A stretch of 64,000 bases of DNA from Caulobacter radicis (GTDB lineage: Bacteria > Pseudomonadota > Alphaproteobacteria > Caulobacterales > Caulobacteraceae), in NCBI RefSeq assembly GCF_003094615.1, contig NZ_QDKO01000030.1, positions 62,001 to 126,000 of the forward strand. Direction: 5' to 3'. The position numbers and the translations under genes are program-made. The notes below the pieces were generated by a model. That model did no database searches. It was not told the DNA's origin and worked only from the letters and a program-made list of their open reading frames with translations. Positions 18,661-27,794 of this stretch are shown in pieces (position 1 is the stretch's first letter; the number at the start of each line of letters is the position of its first letter).

Positions 18661-20856
18661 TCACGCCAGGACCGGCATCTTCTCCAGCAGCTTGTCCAGC
18701 GTCACCGGGTACTCGCGCACCCGCACGCCGGTGGCGTTGTAGACGGCGTTGGCCACCGCCGCGCCGACGCCGCAGATGCCCAGCTCGCCCACGCCCTTGG
18801 CCTTCATCGGCGAGGACATCGGGTCGGTCTCGTCCAGGAAGATCACCTCCTGGTGCGGGATGTCGGCGTGCACCGGCACCTCGTAGCCGGCCAGGTCGTG
18901 ATTGACGAAGAAGCCGATGCGCTTGTCGACCACCAGCTCCTCCATCAGGGCCGCGCCGGCGCCCATGACCATGGCGCCGATCACCTGGCTGCGGGCCGAT
19001 TTCGGATTGAGGATCCGGCCCGCCGCGCAGACGGCCAGCATCCGGCGGATGCGGATCTCGGCGGTGTCGGCGTCGACGCCGACCTCGACGAAGTGGGCGC
19101 CGAAGGTCGACTGCTGGTGGGTCTTGGTGAGGTCGCCGTACTCCATGAAGTCCTCGGCGGTGACCGGGCCCGAGGCGGCGGCCTGTTCCAGCGGCAGGCT
19201 CTGGTTCCCCACCTTCACCCGGCCGTCGGCGAACTGCGCCTGGGCGGCATCCAGGCCCAGCTTGCCGGCCACGGCCTCGCGCAGCTTCACGCAGGCGGCA
19301 TAGACTCCGGCGGTCGAGCTGTTGGCGCCCCACTGGCCGCCCGAACCGGCCGAGACCGGGAACGACGAGTCGCCCAGGCGGACGTTCACGCGGGTCAGCG
19401 GCACGCCCATCATCTCGGCCGCGGTCTGGGCGATGATGGTGTAGCTGCCGGTGCCGATGTCGGTCATGTCGGTCTCGACGGTGACGACGCCGCTGGTCTC
19501 CAGCCGCACCCGGGCGGCCGACTTCATCACGAGGTTGTTGCGGAAGGCCGCCGCCACGCCCATGCCGACCAGCCAGCGGCCGTCGCGGGCCTGGCCGGGC
19601 TTGGCCCGGCGGCTCCAGCCGAACTTGTCGGCGCCGGTGCGCAGGCACTCGTTCAGCCGCCGCTGCGAGAACGGCCGGCTGGGCTTTTCCGGATCGACCT
19701 GGGTGTCGTTGAGCACCCGGAACTCGACCGGGTCGATCCCCAGCTTCTCGGCCAGCTCGTCGACCGCCACCTCCAGCGCCATCAGTCCGGGCGCCTCGCC
19801 GGGCGCGCGCATGGCGTTGCCCTCCGGCAGGTCCAGCACCGCCAGCCGGGTTTTCGTCATGCGGTTCTCGCCCGCATAGAGCAGGCGGGTCTGCTGCACG
19901 GCCGTCTCGGGCCCGCCGCCGGGCAGGTCGCCCGACCAGCTCTCGTGGCCGATGGCGGTGATCTTGCCGGCGCGGTCGGTTCCGATGCGGATGCGCTGGA
20001 TGGTCGCCGGCCGATGGGTGGTGTTGTTGAACATGAAGGGCCGGGTCAGGGCCACCTTCACCGGCCGTCCCGCCGCCTTGGCGCCCAGGGCCGCCAGGAT
20101 GGCGTCGGCCCGCACGAACAGCTTGCCGCCGAAGCCGCCGCCGATGAACGGCGACATCAGCCGCACGTTCTCGCGCGGGACGCCCAGGGTCTTGGCGACG
20201 TCGCCGGCGCCCCAGGCGATCATCTGGTTCGAGGTCCACAGGCTCAGCTTGTCGCCCTTCCAGGCGGCGATGCTGGCGTGCGGCTCCATCATCGCGTGGC
20301 CGTGGTCGGGGGTGGTGTAGGTCTCGTCCAGCTTCACCGGCGCGGCGGCGAAGGCGGCCTCGAAGTCGCCGACCGCGCTGTCGGGCCCGCCGTCCTTGGG
20401 CTTGGTCGCCCCGTCCTTGGCCGAGACCAGGTCGAAGGTCCCCTTGGCGCGCTCGTAGTCCACCTTCACCAGGCCGGCGGCGGCGCGGGCCTGCTCGAAG
20501 GTCTCGGCCACGACGATGGCGATGGCCTGGTGGTAGTGCTGGATATCCGGTCCGCCCAGCAGCATGGCGGTGTTGAAGTCGCCCTTGGCCAGCTTGCCGG
20601 CCTCGGCGGCGGTGACGATGGCCAGCACGCCCGGCGCGGCCTTGGCGCGCGACAGGTCCATCGAGACGATGCGGCCCTTGGCGATCGCCGCCCCGACCAC
20701 GTAGCCGTAGGCGATGTCGGGGATCGCGTCGTGGCGCTCGTAGGCGTAGGGGGCGCGGCCGGTGGTCTTCAGCGGACCGTCGATCCGGTCGACCGGCTTG
20801 CCGACCACCTTCAGCTGGTCGATCGGATTGGTCGTGGCGGGGGTGTCGAATTTCAT
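18661..20856 (-). CDS. paoC: Aldehyde oxidoreductase molybdenum-binding subunit PaoC
   Basis: 731-residue large subunit of a xanthine-oxidase-family heterotrimer that oxidises aldehydes to acids at a molybdenum cytosine-dinucleotide cofactor. Motifs: GGGFGGK cofactor loop near 240, EAPGLMALEVAVDEL, and the catalytic glutamate in GVGELGICGVG near the C-terminus. No signal peptide of its own; it is carried out by the Tat signal of PaoA. Last gene of paoABC, three bases after paoB. Confidence 0.93.
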   Translation of the reverse strand: MKFDTPATTNPIDQLKVVGKPVDRIDGPLKTTGRAPYAYERHDAIPDIAYGYVVGAAIAKGRIVSMDLSRAKAAPGVLAIVTAAEAGKLAKGDFNTAMLLGGPDIQHYHQAIAIVVAETFEQARAAAGLVKVDYERAKGTFDLVSAKDGATKPKDGGPDSAVGDFEAAFAAAPVKLDETYTTPDHGHAMMEPHASIAAWKGDKLSLWTSNQMIAWGAGDVAKTLGVPRENVRLMSPFIGGGFGGKLFVRADAILAALGAKAAGRPVKVALTRPFMFNNTTHRPATIQRIRIGTDRAGKITAIGHESWSGDLPGGGPETAVQQTRLLYAGENRMTKTRLAVLDLPEGNAMRAPGEAPGLMALEVAVDELAEKLGIDPVEFRVLNDTQVDPEKPSRPFSQRRLNECLRTGADKFGWSRRAKPGQARDGRWLVGMGVAAAFRNNLVMKSAARVRLETSGVVTVETDMTDIGTGSYTIIAQTAAEMMGVPLTRVNVRLGDSSFPVSAGSGGQWGANSSTAGVYAACVKLREAVAGKLGLDAAQAQFADGRVKVGNQSLPLEQAAASGPVTAEDFMEYGDLTKTHQQSTFGAHFVEVGVDADTAEIRIRRMLAVCAAGRILNPKSARSQVIGAMVMGAGAALMEELVVDKRIGFFVNHDLAGYEVPVHADIPHQEVIFLDETDPMSSPMKAKGVGELGICGVGAAVANAVYNATGVRVREYPVTLDKLLEKMPVLA

Positions 20857-20859
20857 CGC

Positions 20860-21810
20860 TTAGGCCCTCGCTTCGGCCACGGCCGCGCCGATGGCGCGCT
20901 CGGTCAGGGTCAGCTTGAACGCGTTCTGGCTGGTGGTCCTGGCGCCGGCCAGCAGGCCCTCGGAGATGGCTTTCGCGCCGCGCGGCAGCGAGCTTTCCGC
21001 CGTCTCCACGCGCCAGGGCTTGTGGGCGACGCCGCCCAGGGCGATGCGGCCCGAGCCGTCCTTGTGGATCACGCTGGCCACCGACACGAGCGCGAAGGCG
21101 TAGGAGGCCCGGTCGCGCACCTTGCGATAGGCATGAACCCCGCCGACGGGCCTGGGCAGGGTCACCGAGGTGATCAGTTCGCCGCGCGCCAGGGCGGTCT
21201 CGACATGGGGCGTCTGGCCCGGCAGGCGGTGGAAGTCGGCGATCGGGATCGAGCGCTCGGTCCCGTCCGGGGTCACGGTCTCGACCGTGGCGTCCAGCAC
21301 GCGCAGGGCCACGGCCATGTCGCTGGGGTGGGTGGCGATGCAGGCCTCGCTGGCGCCCAGGACGGCGAGACTGCGGGTGAAGCCGCCGATCGCCGAGCAG
21401 CCCGCGCCGGGGGTGCGCTTATTGCAGGGCATGTTGGTGTCGTAGAAATACGGGCACCGGGTGCGCTGCAGCAGGTTGCCGGCGGTGGTGGCCTTGTTGC
21501 GCAACTGGCCCGAGGCACCGGCCAGCAGGGCGCGCGACAGCACGCCATAGTCCTTGCGCACCCGCTTGTCGGCGGCCAGGTCGGTGTTGCGCACCAGGGC
21601 CCCGATGCGCAGGCCGCCGTCCTTGGTCGGCGCGATCTCGTCCAGCTTCAGGCCGTTCACGTCCACGAGCCGCGCGGGCGTCTCGATCTCCAGCTTCATC
21701 AGATCCAGGAGGTTGGTGCCGCCGGCGATGAAGCGGGCGGTCGGGTCGGCGGCGACGGCCGCGGCGGCTTCGCGCGGGCTTTTGGCGCGCTCGTAGGTGA
21801 AGGCCCTCAT
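20860..21810 (-). CDS. paoB: Aldehyde oxidoreductase FAD-binding subunit PaoB
   Basis: 316 residues. The FAD-binding loop [15 protein letters not shown] lies near residue 35. An inserted cysteine segment ([16 protein letters not shown], then AGCSAIGG) matches the extra 4Fe-4S cluster known for PaoB-type subunits but absent from classic xanthine dehydrogenases. It passes electrons between the iron-sulfur and molybdenum subunits. Overlaps paoA by ATGA and precedes paoC by three bases. Confidence 0.93.
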   Translation of the reverse strand: MRAFTYERAKSPREAAAAVAADPTARFIAGGTNLLDLMKLEIETPARLVDVNGLKLDEIAPTKDGGLRIGALVRNTDLAADKRVRKDYGVLSRALLAGASGQLRNKATTAGNLLQRTRCPYFYDTNMPCNKRTPGAGCSAIGGFTRSLAVLGASEACIATHPSDMAVALRVLDATVETVTPDGTERSIPIADFHRLPGQTPHVETALARGELITSVTLPRPVGGVHAYRKVRDRASYAFALVSVASVIHKDGSGRIALGGVAHKPWRVETAESSLPRGAKAISEGLLAGARTTSQNAFKLTLTERAIGAAVAEARA

Positions 21811-22451
21811 GCCCCTTTACCCAGGATAGGGCCTCCAGCGACTTCGGCCACGGCCGCGACGATGTTGGAATAGGCGCCGCAGCGGCAGATGTTGCCGCTC
21901 ATGCGCTCGCGCAGCTCGTCCTCGCTGAACTGGACCTTGGCGTTGAGGTCGGCGGTGACGTGGCTGGGCACGCCGGCCTTGATCTCGTCGAGCACCGCCT
22001 TGGCCGAGCAGATCTGGCCCGGCGTGCAATAGCCGCACTGGTAGCCGTCGTGCCGGACGAACGCCGCCTGCAGCGGGTGGAGCTTTTCAGGGCTGCCCAG
22101 GCCCTCGATGGTGGTGACTTCGTCGCCCTCGTGCATCACCGCCAGCGACAGGCAGGAATTGATCCGCCGGCCGTCGACGATGACCGTGCAGGCGCCGCAC
22201 TGGCCGTGGTCGCAGCCCTTCTTGCTGCCGGTCAGCTTCAGGTGCTCGCGCAGGGCGTCCAGCAGGGTGGTGCGGGTGTCCAGCTCCAGGGTCTGGCGCT
22301 GGCCGTTGACCGTGAACGACACCTTCATCACCGAAGGCCCCGGTTCGGCGGGCGCGGCGGCGGCCACGCCAGGGGCTGTCGCCACCCCTACTGCGGCGCC
22401 GGTGGCCATCACTTCGCGCCTGGAAAGCTGAAGGTCGTCGAGTATCGCCAT
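21807..22451 (-). CDS. paoA: Aldehyde oxidoreductase 2Fe-2S subunit PaoA with Tat signal
   Basis: 214 residues from the ATG at 22451, with GGAGG ten bases upstream; a start further upstream would bury the signal peptide. A twin-arginine signal ([12 protein letters not shown], residues 9-20) followed by an Ala-rich cleavage region implies Tat export of the whole complex. The two 2Fe-2S sites are in [11 protein letters not shown] with RINSCLSL, and in [14 protein letters not shown] with [10 protein letters not shown]. First gene of the operon; an inverted repeat at 22600-22616 may be its operator. No XdhC-type maturation gene is in the window. Confidence 0.93.
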   Translation of the reverse strand: MAILDDLQLSRREVMATGAAVGVATAPGVAAAAPAEPGPSVMKVSFTVNGQRQTLELDTRTTLLDALREHLKLTGSKKGCDHGQCGACTVIVDGRRINSCLSLAVMHEGDEVTTIEGLGSPEKLHPLQAAFVRHDGYQCGYCTPGQICSAKAVLDEIKAGVPSHVTADLNAKVQFSEDELRERMSGNICRCGAYSNIVAAVAEVAGGPILGKGA

Positions 22452-22599
22452 CCCATCCTCCGGTCCTCCACGCGCCAAGGGTCCGCGGTTAAAGCGGCCG
22501 GGCGCGCGGGCGGTTTCGTCGCGGGTGTCGGCCCAGCGAAAGACGCGAAGCGTAACAGCGGCGGGGGCGGCGCATTAGTCGCCTGACGGTGCATGGGGT

Positions 22600-22616
22600 G
22601 TTGAGCGCTGCTCAAC
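22600..22616. promoter_or_regulatory. Putative operator upstream of paoA
   Basis: GTTGAGC-GCT-GCTCAAC, perfect 7-bp arms around 3 bases, also fitting the T-N11-A LysR box. It lies about 150 bases upstream of paoA and about 90 upstream of the divergent small gene at 22707. Confidence 0.45.
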
Positions 22617-22706
22617 AATCCGGATCGGGTTTCGTGCGTTGGGGCGGCCGCCGCGGAGCGATCGGAGCGGTCGCGGCGTTGTCCTGGCCAACCCGATGGA
22701 GATCGC

Positions 22707-22868
22707 ATGGACCTGGACACCAAGCCCGACATTCACCCGGACCAGCAGCCCAAGCCGGTCAGGCGCCGGCACGTCAAGGCGCTGGCCGTGATCGCCATCG
22801 TCATCGCCGTGCTGGCCGTGGCGATGTTCGTCGGCTTCAACACCTTCTATGCGGTTGAGGCGACCTAG
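22707..22868 (+). CDS. Small single-pass membrane protein, 53 residues
   Basis: Begins MDLDTKPDIHPDQQPKPVRR: a polar, proline-rich start, then a basic patch and a strongly hydrophobic helix (about 27-46, AVIAIVIAVLAVAMFVGFN), ending EAT. Positive residues before the helix predict an N-in orientation. Codon use is like neighbouring genes. No family recognised. Divergent from paoABC. Confidence 0.6.
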   Translation: MDLDTKPDIHPDQQPKPVRRRHVKALAVIAIVIAVLAVAMFVGFNTFYAVEAT

Positions 22869-22874
22869 GGGCCC

Positions 22875-23561
22875 TTACGCCTCGCCCTTGCTCCCGCCTG
22901 AGCGCTGGAAGAGCTGCAACGTGCGCAGCATCGACAGGCGGGCGCTGTCGGCGTGATGGCCGCTGGGGGCGACGAAGGCGTGGCCGGCGTCGTACTGGAA
23001 GATCGGCAGGTCGGGATGGGACGCCTCGATGGCCGCCACGTCGGCCGGCGGGATCATCTCGTCGGTCTTGCCGAAGTGCAGGATGGTCGGGACCTTGGGC
23101 GTCTCGTCGCGATAGCGCACGATGTCGCCGCCGTAGAAGCACGAGACCGCCGTCACGCCGTGCGCGCGGGTCGAGGTCAGCCAGGCGGTGGTGCCGCCAA
23201 AGCAGAAGCCCAGGACGAAGACCGGCCCCTCCAGCGCGTCGATGGCGGCCTGGACGCGCGGCACGCTGGCCGCGCCCCAGCCGGCCTGCTCGCCCAGCGC
23301 CATGCGCTGGTCGAGGATCGAAGGGTCGGTGTTGAGCTCGGGCCAGGGGGCGTCGGCGCTGTCCAGCAGATCGGGGGCGATCACCTCGTAGCCGTGCTCG
23401 GCCAGGCCTTCGCTGAACTCGCGGATGTGCGGGGTGATCCCCCAGATGGCGTGCAGCACGACGAGGCCGCCGCGCCGGGCCTCGCCCGGCTGGACGTGGA
23501 AGGCCGACAGCGGGCCGCCTTCGCGGTCGCACAGGGCGATGCGGGTTCCGGTGGTGGTCAT
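22875..23561 (-). CDS. Dienelactone hydrolase family protein (second copy)
   Basis: 228 residues, alpha/beta hydrolase fold. Nucleophile cysteine in VLGFCFGGTTAW, acid residue in GKTDEMIP and histidine in YDAGHAF form the Cys-Asp-His triad of dienelactone hydrolases. Likely cytoplasmic ester or lactone hydrolysis; natural substrate unknown. It overlaps the preceding paralogue by ATGA and ends the seven-gene minus-strand operon starting at 27725. Confidence 0.9.
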   Translation of the reverse strand: MTTTGTRIALCDREGGPLSAFHVQPGEARRGGLVVLHAIWGITPHIREFSEGLAEHGYEVIAPDLLDSADAPWPELNTDPSILDQRMALGEQAGWGAASVPRVQAAIDALEGPVFVLGFCFGGTTAWLTSTRAHGVTAVSCFYGGDIVRYRDETPKVPTILHFGKTDEMIPPADVAAIEASHPDLPIFQYDAGHAFVAPSGHHADSARLSMLRTLQLFQRSGGSKGEA

Positions 23562-24256
23562 GCTCCCGCCCCGCCCTGGGACGCGGCGACTTCCTCGAAC
23601 AGGGCCACGGTGCGTTCGCGCGCCAGCTCGGCGTCGGCCAGATCGCTGTCGGGGCGGCCGTCGTTGTTGAAGCCGTGGCCGCTGGCCTCGTAGACATGCA
23701 CCGGAACGTCGGGGTGGGTCGTCCAGATGGCCGCCTTGGTGGCCTCGGCGTCGATGTGGGCGTCCTGGGCGCCCAGGTGGACGATCACCGGGCAGTGCAG
23801 CGGCAGGGCGGCGTTGGCCCGCACCTGGCTGCCGTAATAGCTGGAGCCCGCCGCCAGGCCTTCCAGCTTCGAGGCCGCCAGCCAGACCAGCGAACCGCCC
23901 ATGCAGTAGCCGACGGCGAACACCGGACCCTTGTCCTTCAGGGCGTCGATGCAGGCCTGGATGTCCGACAGCATGGCCGGCATGCCCACCTTGCCGACGG
24001 CGGCGACGCCGTTCTGGAAGCCCTCGGGGTCATGCTCGGCGACATAGCCGGGGGTGACGCGGTCGAACAGCGACGGCGCGATGGCCTCGTAGCCGCGCGC
24101 GGCCCAACGCGCGAGGTCGGCCTGCACGTACTGGTCCAGGCCGAAGATCTCCTGGATCACCACCACCCCGCCCTTGCGCGGACCTTCGGGCTGCACGCCG
24201 AGAGCAGAGAATTCGAAGCCGTCGATGGCGGAGGTCAGGGCGAGGGTCTGCGACAT
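23558..24256 (-). CDS. Dienelactone hydrolase family protein (first copy)
   Basis: 232 residues from the ATG at 24256. Triad residues in AVGYCMGGSLVW, GAQDAHID and YEASGHGFN. The N-terminus GVVVIQEIFGLDQYVQADLA is characteristic of this family. The two adjacent copies are clearly diverged tandem paralogues. It begins 56 bases after the preceding operon gene, the widest gap in the operon, so an internal promoter is possible. Confidence 0.92.
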   Translation of the reverse strand: MSQTLALTSAIDGFEFSALGVQPEGPRKGGVVVIQEIFGLDQYVQADLARWAARGYEAIAPSLFDRVTPGYVAEHDPEGFQNGVAAVGKVGMPAMLSDIQACIDALKDKGPVFAVGYCMGGSLVWLAASKLEGLAAGSSYYGSQVRANAALPLHCPVIVHLGAQDAHIDAEATKAAIWTTHPDVPVHVYEASGHGFNNDGRPDSDLADAELARERTVALFEEVAASQGGAGA

Positions 24257-24312
24257 GGGATCTCCGGCGTCTTGTTCTGGCGCGCGCATCCAGAACCGCG
24301 CCGCCTTTCCGG

Positions 24313-24827
24313 TCAAGGCGCGGCGTCGTCGAAGTCCAACAGCCGGACGTGCGGGGCCAGGGCGCGGACCATGTCCGGCAGGTCCTCGCCCCAGGCGTTC
24401 TGGCCGCTGATGCGGATCGAGACCCGTCCGCCCTGCGCTTCGTCGAGTTCCAGCTCCAGCCAGCCGTCGTCGTGCTTGCGGGGGTGGTCTCGGTGGCCGA
24501 CCGCGCGCACCTGGCTCCAGGGCGCAAAGCGCAGGGGCGTCCAGAGATGGGGCCGCCAGCGCAGGCCGTCGCGCTCCAGGACGAGACGCGCCCGGCGATC
24601 CAGGCTGGCCAGCAGGTTGCACAGGCAGGAGAACGCAACGCCCGCCCCGGCCAGCCAGACCCCGACCCCGCGCAGGGCCGGCGAGGCGAACATCAGCATG
24701 ACGAAGGTGACGGCGGCGAACACGGCCGTGCTGATCCAGTTCTTCCAGTTGGAAGGCCTGACGACGAAGGGCAGGCGCGGCGGCGCCGGGGCGTCCTCTT
24801 CAGCGCGATCGACGTGCGGGAGGTCGC

Positions 24828-24831
<4 letters not shown>
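24313..24831 (-). CDS. Membrane protein with PH-like domain, paralogue A
   Basis: 172 residues from a GTG that overlaps the preceding stop (GTGA). Two membrane helices (about 33-70) precede a soluble domain with LVLERDGLRWRPHLWTPLRF followed by PWSQVRAVGHRDH, the strand-loop-strand pattern of bacterial PH-like domains. Weakly similar to its upstream neighbour in order and motifs, so probably an old duplication. Function unknown. Confidence 0.7.
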
Positions 24832-25363
<532 letters not shown>

Positions 25364-25367
<4 letters not shown>

Positions 25368-25870
25368 GGCGTGATCCTCACCGCAGCGCCGTCGCGCACC
25401 AGGGTCCAGACCTCTTCTATCTCCGGATCGGTGACGGCGATGCAGCCGTCGGTCCAGTCCTGGCCCTTGTAGAGCGCCGAGAGCGCGCCGCGGCCGTTGG
25501 GCAGGCCGTGGATCATGATGTCGCCGCCAGGATCGATCCCCTGGGCGCGGGCCGCCGCCGTCTGGGCCGGGGTCGGATAGCCGATGCGCAGGGCCAGGTG
25601 GTAGCGGCTGCGCGGGTTGCGGCCGGTGATGCGGTAGTCGCCCTCGGGCGTGCGCCGATCACCGGAGCGGACCTTGGGCGCGAGGCCGCCGCCGCCCAGC
25701 GAGATCGCATAGGTCCGCACCAGCCGGTCGCCGGCATAGAGGCTCATGCGGTGGGCGGCCTTCTCGATCACGATGCGGTCCACCGAGCCCTCGACGGCCG
25801 GCGGCTGGGCGGCGGTCGCGCCGCAGCCGGCCAGGGCCAGGACCGCCAGGGCGGCGAGGACGGGGCGCAT
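25364..25870 (-). CDS. L,D-transpeptidase (YkuD domain) lipoprotein
   Basis: 168 residues from the ATG at 25870. Signal with lipobox LAGC (Cys about 16). The YkuD domain (about 32-165) carries the HG motif in IMIHGLPNG and catalytic cysteine in DWTDGCIAV, with the expected S/T-D-G-C arrangement. Such enzymes cross-link peptidoglycan or attach proteins to it. Third gene of the operon, so it may modify or anchor the two secreted proteins encoded just upstream; that is inference. Confidence 0.92.
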
Positions 25871-25887
25871 GCGCAAGCCTTTCTGCC

Positions 25888-26892
25888 TCAGTCCGTCGCG
25901 CCCAGCCGCTCGCGCAGCATCTTGACCACGTCCTCCTTGCTGATCGGCGGCGACAGCATGGTCTCGCCCGGGGCCATGCCCGAGACCAGCCGCACCGTGG
26001 CCGGACCGTCGATCGTCACGTCGGAGATCTCGACGCGATAGGCGCCGAGGACCAGTTCGCCCTTGCCGTCCTCGATCTGGACGATCTGGGGATCGCTGTC
26101 GAAGAGGGCTTCGCGGCTGGCGCCGGCGACGACCTGGAACTCGACCACGCCGTCGCGCAGCTTGCCATCGGGCGAGATCCGGCCCTGCACCGGCCCGCCG
26201 TAGCGCAGGCCCAGCAGTTCGGTGAACGGCGCGATCGCCCCCGACTTGGTGTAGGGCGCCGGCGCCAGCAGCTTCTCGGGGCGGCCCGCCTCGGAGATCT
26301 GGAAGATGCTGCCGGGGCGCAGGCTGTCGGAATAGGCCCGGGTCAGGGTCTCGAAGCGGCCGTCGTCGTCCTTGTCGGCGAAGCAGTAGACGTCGCCCGC
26401 GGCCGGCTTCTGGCGGCGGCAGTAGATGGTGCGGCCGTCGATCACGGCCGGCCACAGCGCCTCGCCGGCCGCGCCCAGGCGGGGTTTTTCGTCCGGCGTC
26501 TTGGTCAGGGTCACGCCCGGCGCGGGCCGCACCACCTGCACGCCGATCACGGCGCGCTGGTCGACCGAGCGGGCGGCGAACGGTTCAAGCGCCTGCTCGA
26601 CCACCAGCCGCGATTGCGGCGGGGCCTTGTCGAGCATCGGGGTCAGGCTCTGCTGCACGCCGGGGGGCAGGTCGTCCCAGGTCCTGGGAAGCTGGAACCG
26701 GATCGGCGGCGACGCCGACGTCTGCCGGTTGGCGCCGGCCGGCGGGATCCTCAGCGGCTCGCGCTGGACCGGGGGGATGGCCAGCGGCGGCGCGGCCGGC
26801 TTGGCCTGCTGGGCGGCGGCGGGAAGGGCGGTCAGGCCGGCGGAGGCGAGGCCAGCGGCGGCCAGCAGGATGGCGGGGATCGAGCGGCTCAT
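25888..26892 (-). CDS. Secreted protein with DxDxDG loop, paralogue 2
   Basis: 334 residues from the ATG at 26892, which overlaps the previous stop (ATGA). Signal peptide about 1-28 (cleavage after ALPAAAQ), then a proline-rich linker to about 60. The central part has IYCRRQK and VYCFADKDDDGRFETL, a cysteine pair flanking a D-K-D-D-D-G calcium-loop-like motif. The same cysteine and D-x-D-x-D-G layout occurs in the neighbouring gene. No known family recognised. Confidence 0.75.
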   Translation of the reverse strand: MSRSIPAILLAAAGLASAGLTALPAAAQQAKPAAPPLAIPPVQREPLRIPPAGANRQTSASPPIRFQLPRTWDDLPPGVQQSLTPMLDKAPPQSRLVVEQALEPFAARSVDQRAVIGVQVVRPAPGVTLTKTPDEKPRLGAAGEALWPAVIDGRTIYCRRQKPAAGDVYCFADKDDDGRFETLTRAYSDSLRPGSIFQISEAGRPEKLLAPAPYTKSGAIAPFTELLGLRYGGPVQGRISPDGKLRDGVVEFQVVAGASREALFDSDPQIVQIEDGKGELVLGAYRVEISDVTIDGPATVRLVSGMAPGETMLSPPISKEDVVKMLRERLGATD

Positions 26893-27725
26893 CGGTATAT
26901 CGGAATGTAGGTGGTGGTGGTGGTGATCGACAGCGTCACGCGGTCGACCTGCGCGGGGATGGCCTCGACCACGCGGTAGCGCAGGTCGCCCTCGGGGGTC
27001 AGGCCGAGCACATCGATGCGCGAGCCGCGGATCGTGACGCTGGCCGGACTGCCGTCGCCCAGCAGCGGGCGGGTGGCGCCGCCGTTGCGGATGGCCTGGA
27101 AGCCCAGGGGGCTTTCGAAGGCGGGCTGGACGGTGACCGTGCCGGGCTTGGTCGGTTCGCCTTCCTTGGCCCGGGGAGCCTGGGCGTTCCAGATCAGGCC
27201 GAAGTCGACCGAAGGGCCTTGGGCATAAGGCGTGCGCTCGTAGGCGACCGAGGTCTCCAGCGGCTTGGGCGCGCCCAGGGTGAACACGAACAGGGCCACG
27301 TTCATGAACGGCGAGCCCGACGGCCGCACCTGGTCGAAGTCGCCGTCGGCGTCGACATCCTCGAAGCACGAGAAGGTGGCGCTGGACCACCAGCGCTTGC
27401 CCTCGCTGACCGCGCAATAGGCGAAGCCGCCCTGCGAGGGCACGCCGAACATCTTGGCGCCGGCGGGAAAGACGGTGGCCTTCTTGCCGCTGCCCAGGGT
27501 CGCCTGGGCCGTCAGGCGCGCGGCGCGCGGGGCGACGGCCTGCTGCACCAGCAGCGGCTGGCCTTTCTTGGCGACCTGCTCGCCCTCGGGCGCGGTGACC
27601 GGCAGGATGACGTAGCTGGCTGACTGGGTGCGGGTCTGGGCGGCGGCCGGGCCGCCGACGGCGGCAAGAGCCGCCAGCAGGGCGCCGCCAACCCGTGCGG
27701 CGCGCCCGAACAATACTGGTTTCAC
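26889..27725 (-). CDS. Secreted protein with DxDxDG loop, paralogue 1
   Basis: 278 residues from a GTG at 27725 (VKPVLFGRAARV), with GGGGGAG upstream; a TTG at 27770 would give an unlikely N-terminus. Signal peptide ends near GGPAAAQ. Motifs: FAYCAVSEGKRWW, then FSCFEDVDADGDFDQVR, matching the cysteine and calcium-loop-like layout of the next gene. It ends in a threonine-rich strand TTTTTYIPIYR. First gene of the seven-gene operon. Function unknown. Confidence 0.72.
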   Translation of the reverse strand: MKPVLFGRAARVGGALLAALAAVGGPAAAQTRTQSASYVILPVTAPEGEQVAKKGQPLLVQQAVAPRAARLTAQATLGSGKKATVFPAGAKMFGVPSQGGFAYCAVSEGKRWWSSATFSCFEDVDADGDFDQVRPSGSPFMNVALFVFTLGAPKPLETSVAYERTPYAQGPSVDFGLIWNAQAPRAKEGEPTKPGTVTVQPAFESPLGFQAIRNGGATRPLLGDGSPASVTIRGSRIDVLGLTPEGDLRYRVVEAIPAQVDRVTLSITTTTTYIPIYR

Positions 27726-27794
27726 GCTGAGCCAAGCTCCCCCGAACAACTGCGGTGAAGCTTGGCTCAAACGCGAACTATTTCAAGCCCGCAA

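Noticed and set aside
18853..21873. A 1006-codon open frame opposite paoBC
   Set aside because: It is the antisense of well-supported genes, has a low-complexity Gly/Ala/His/Arg/Gln composition and no domain; a GC-rich shadow frame.
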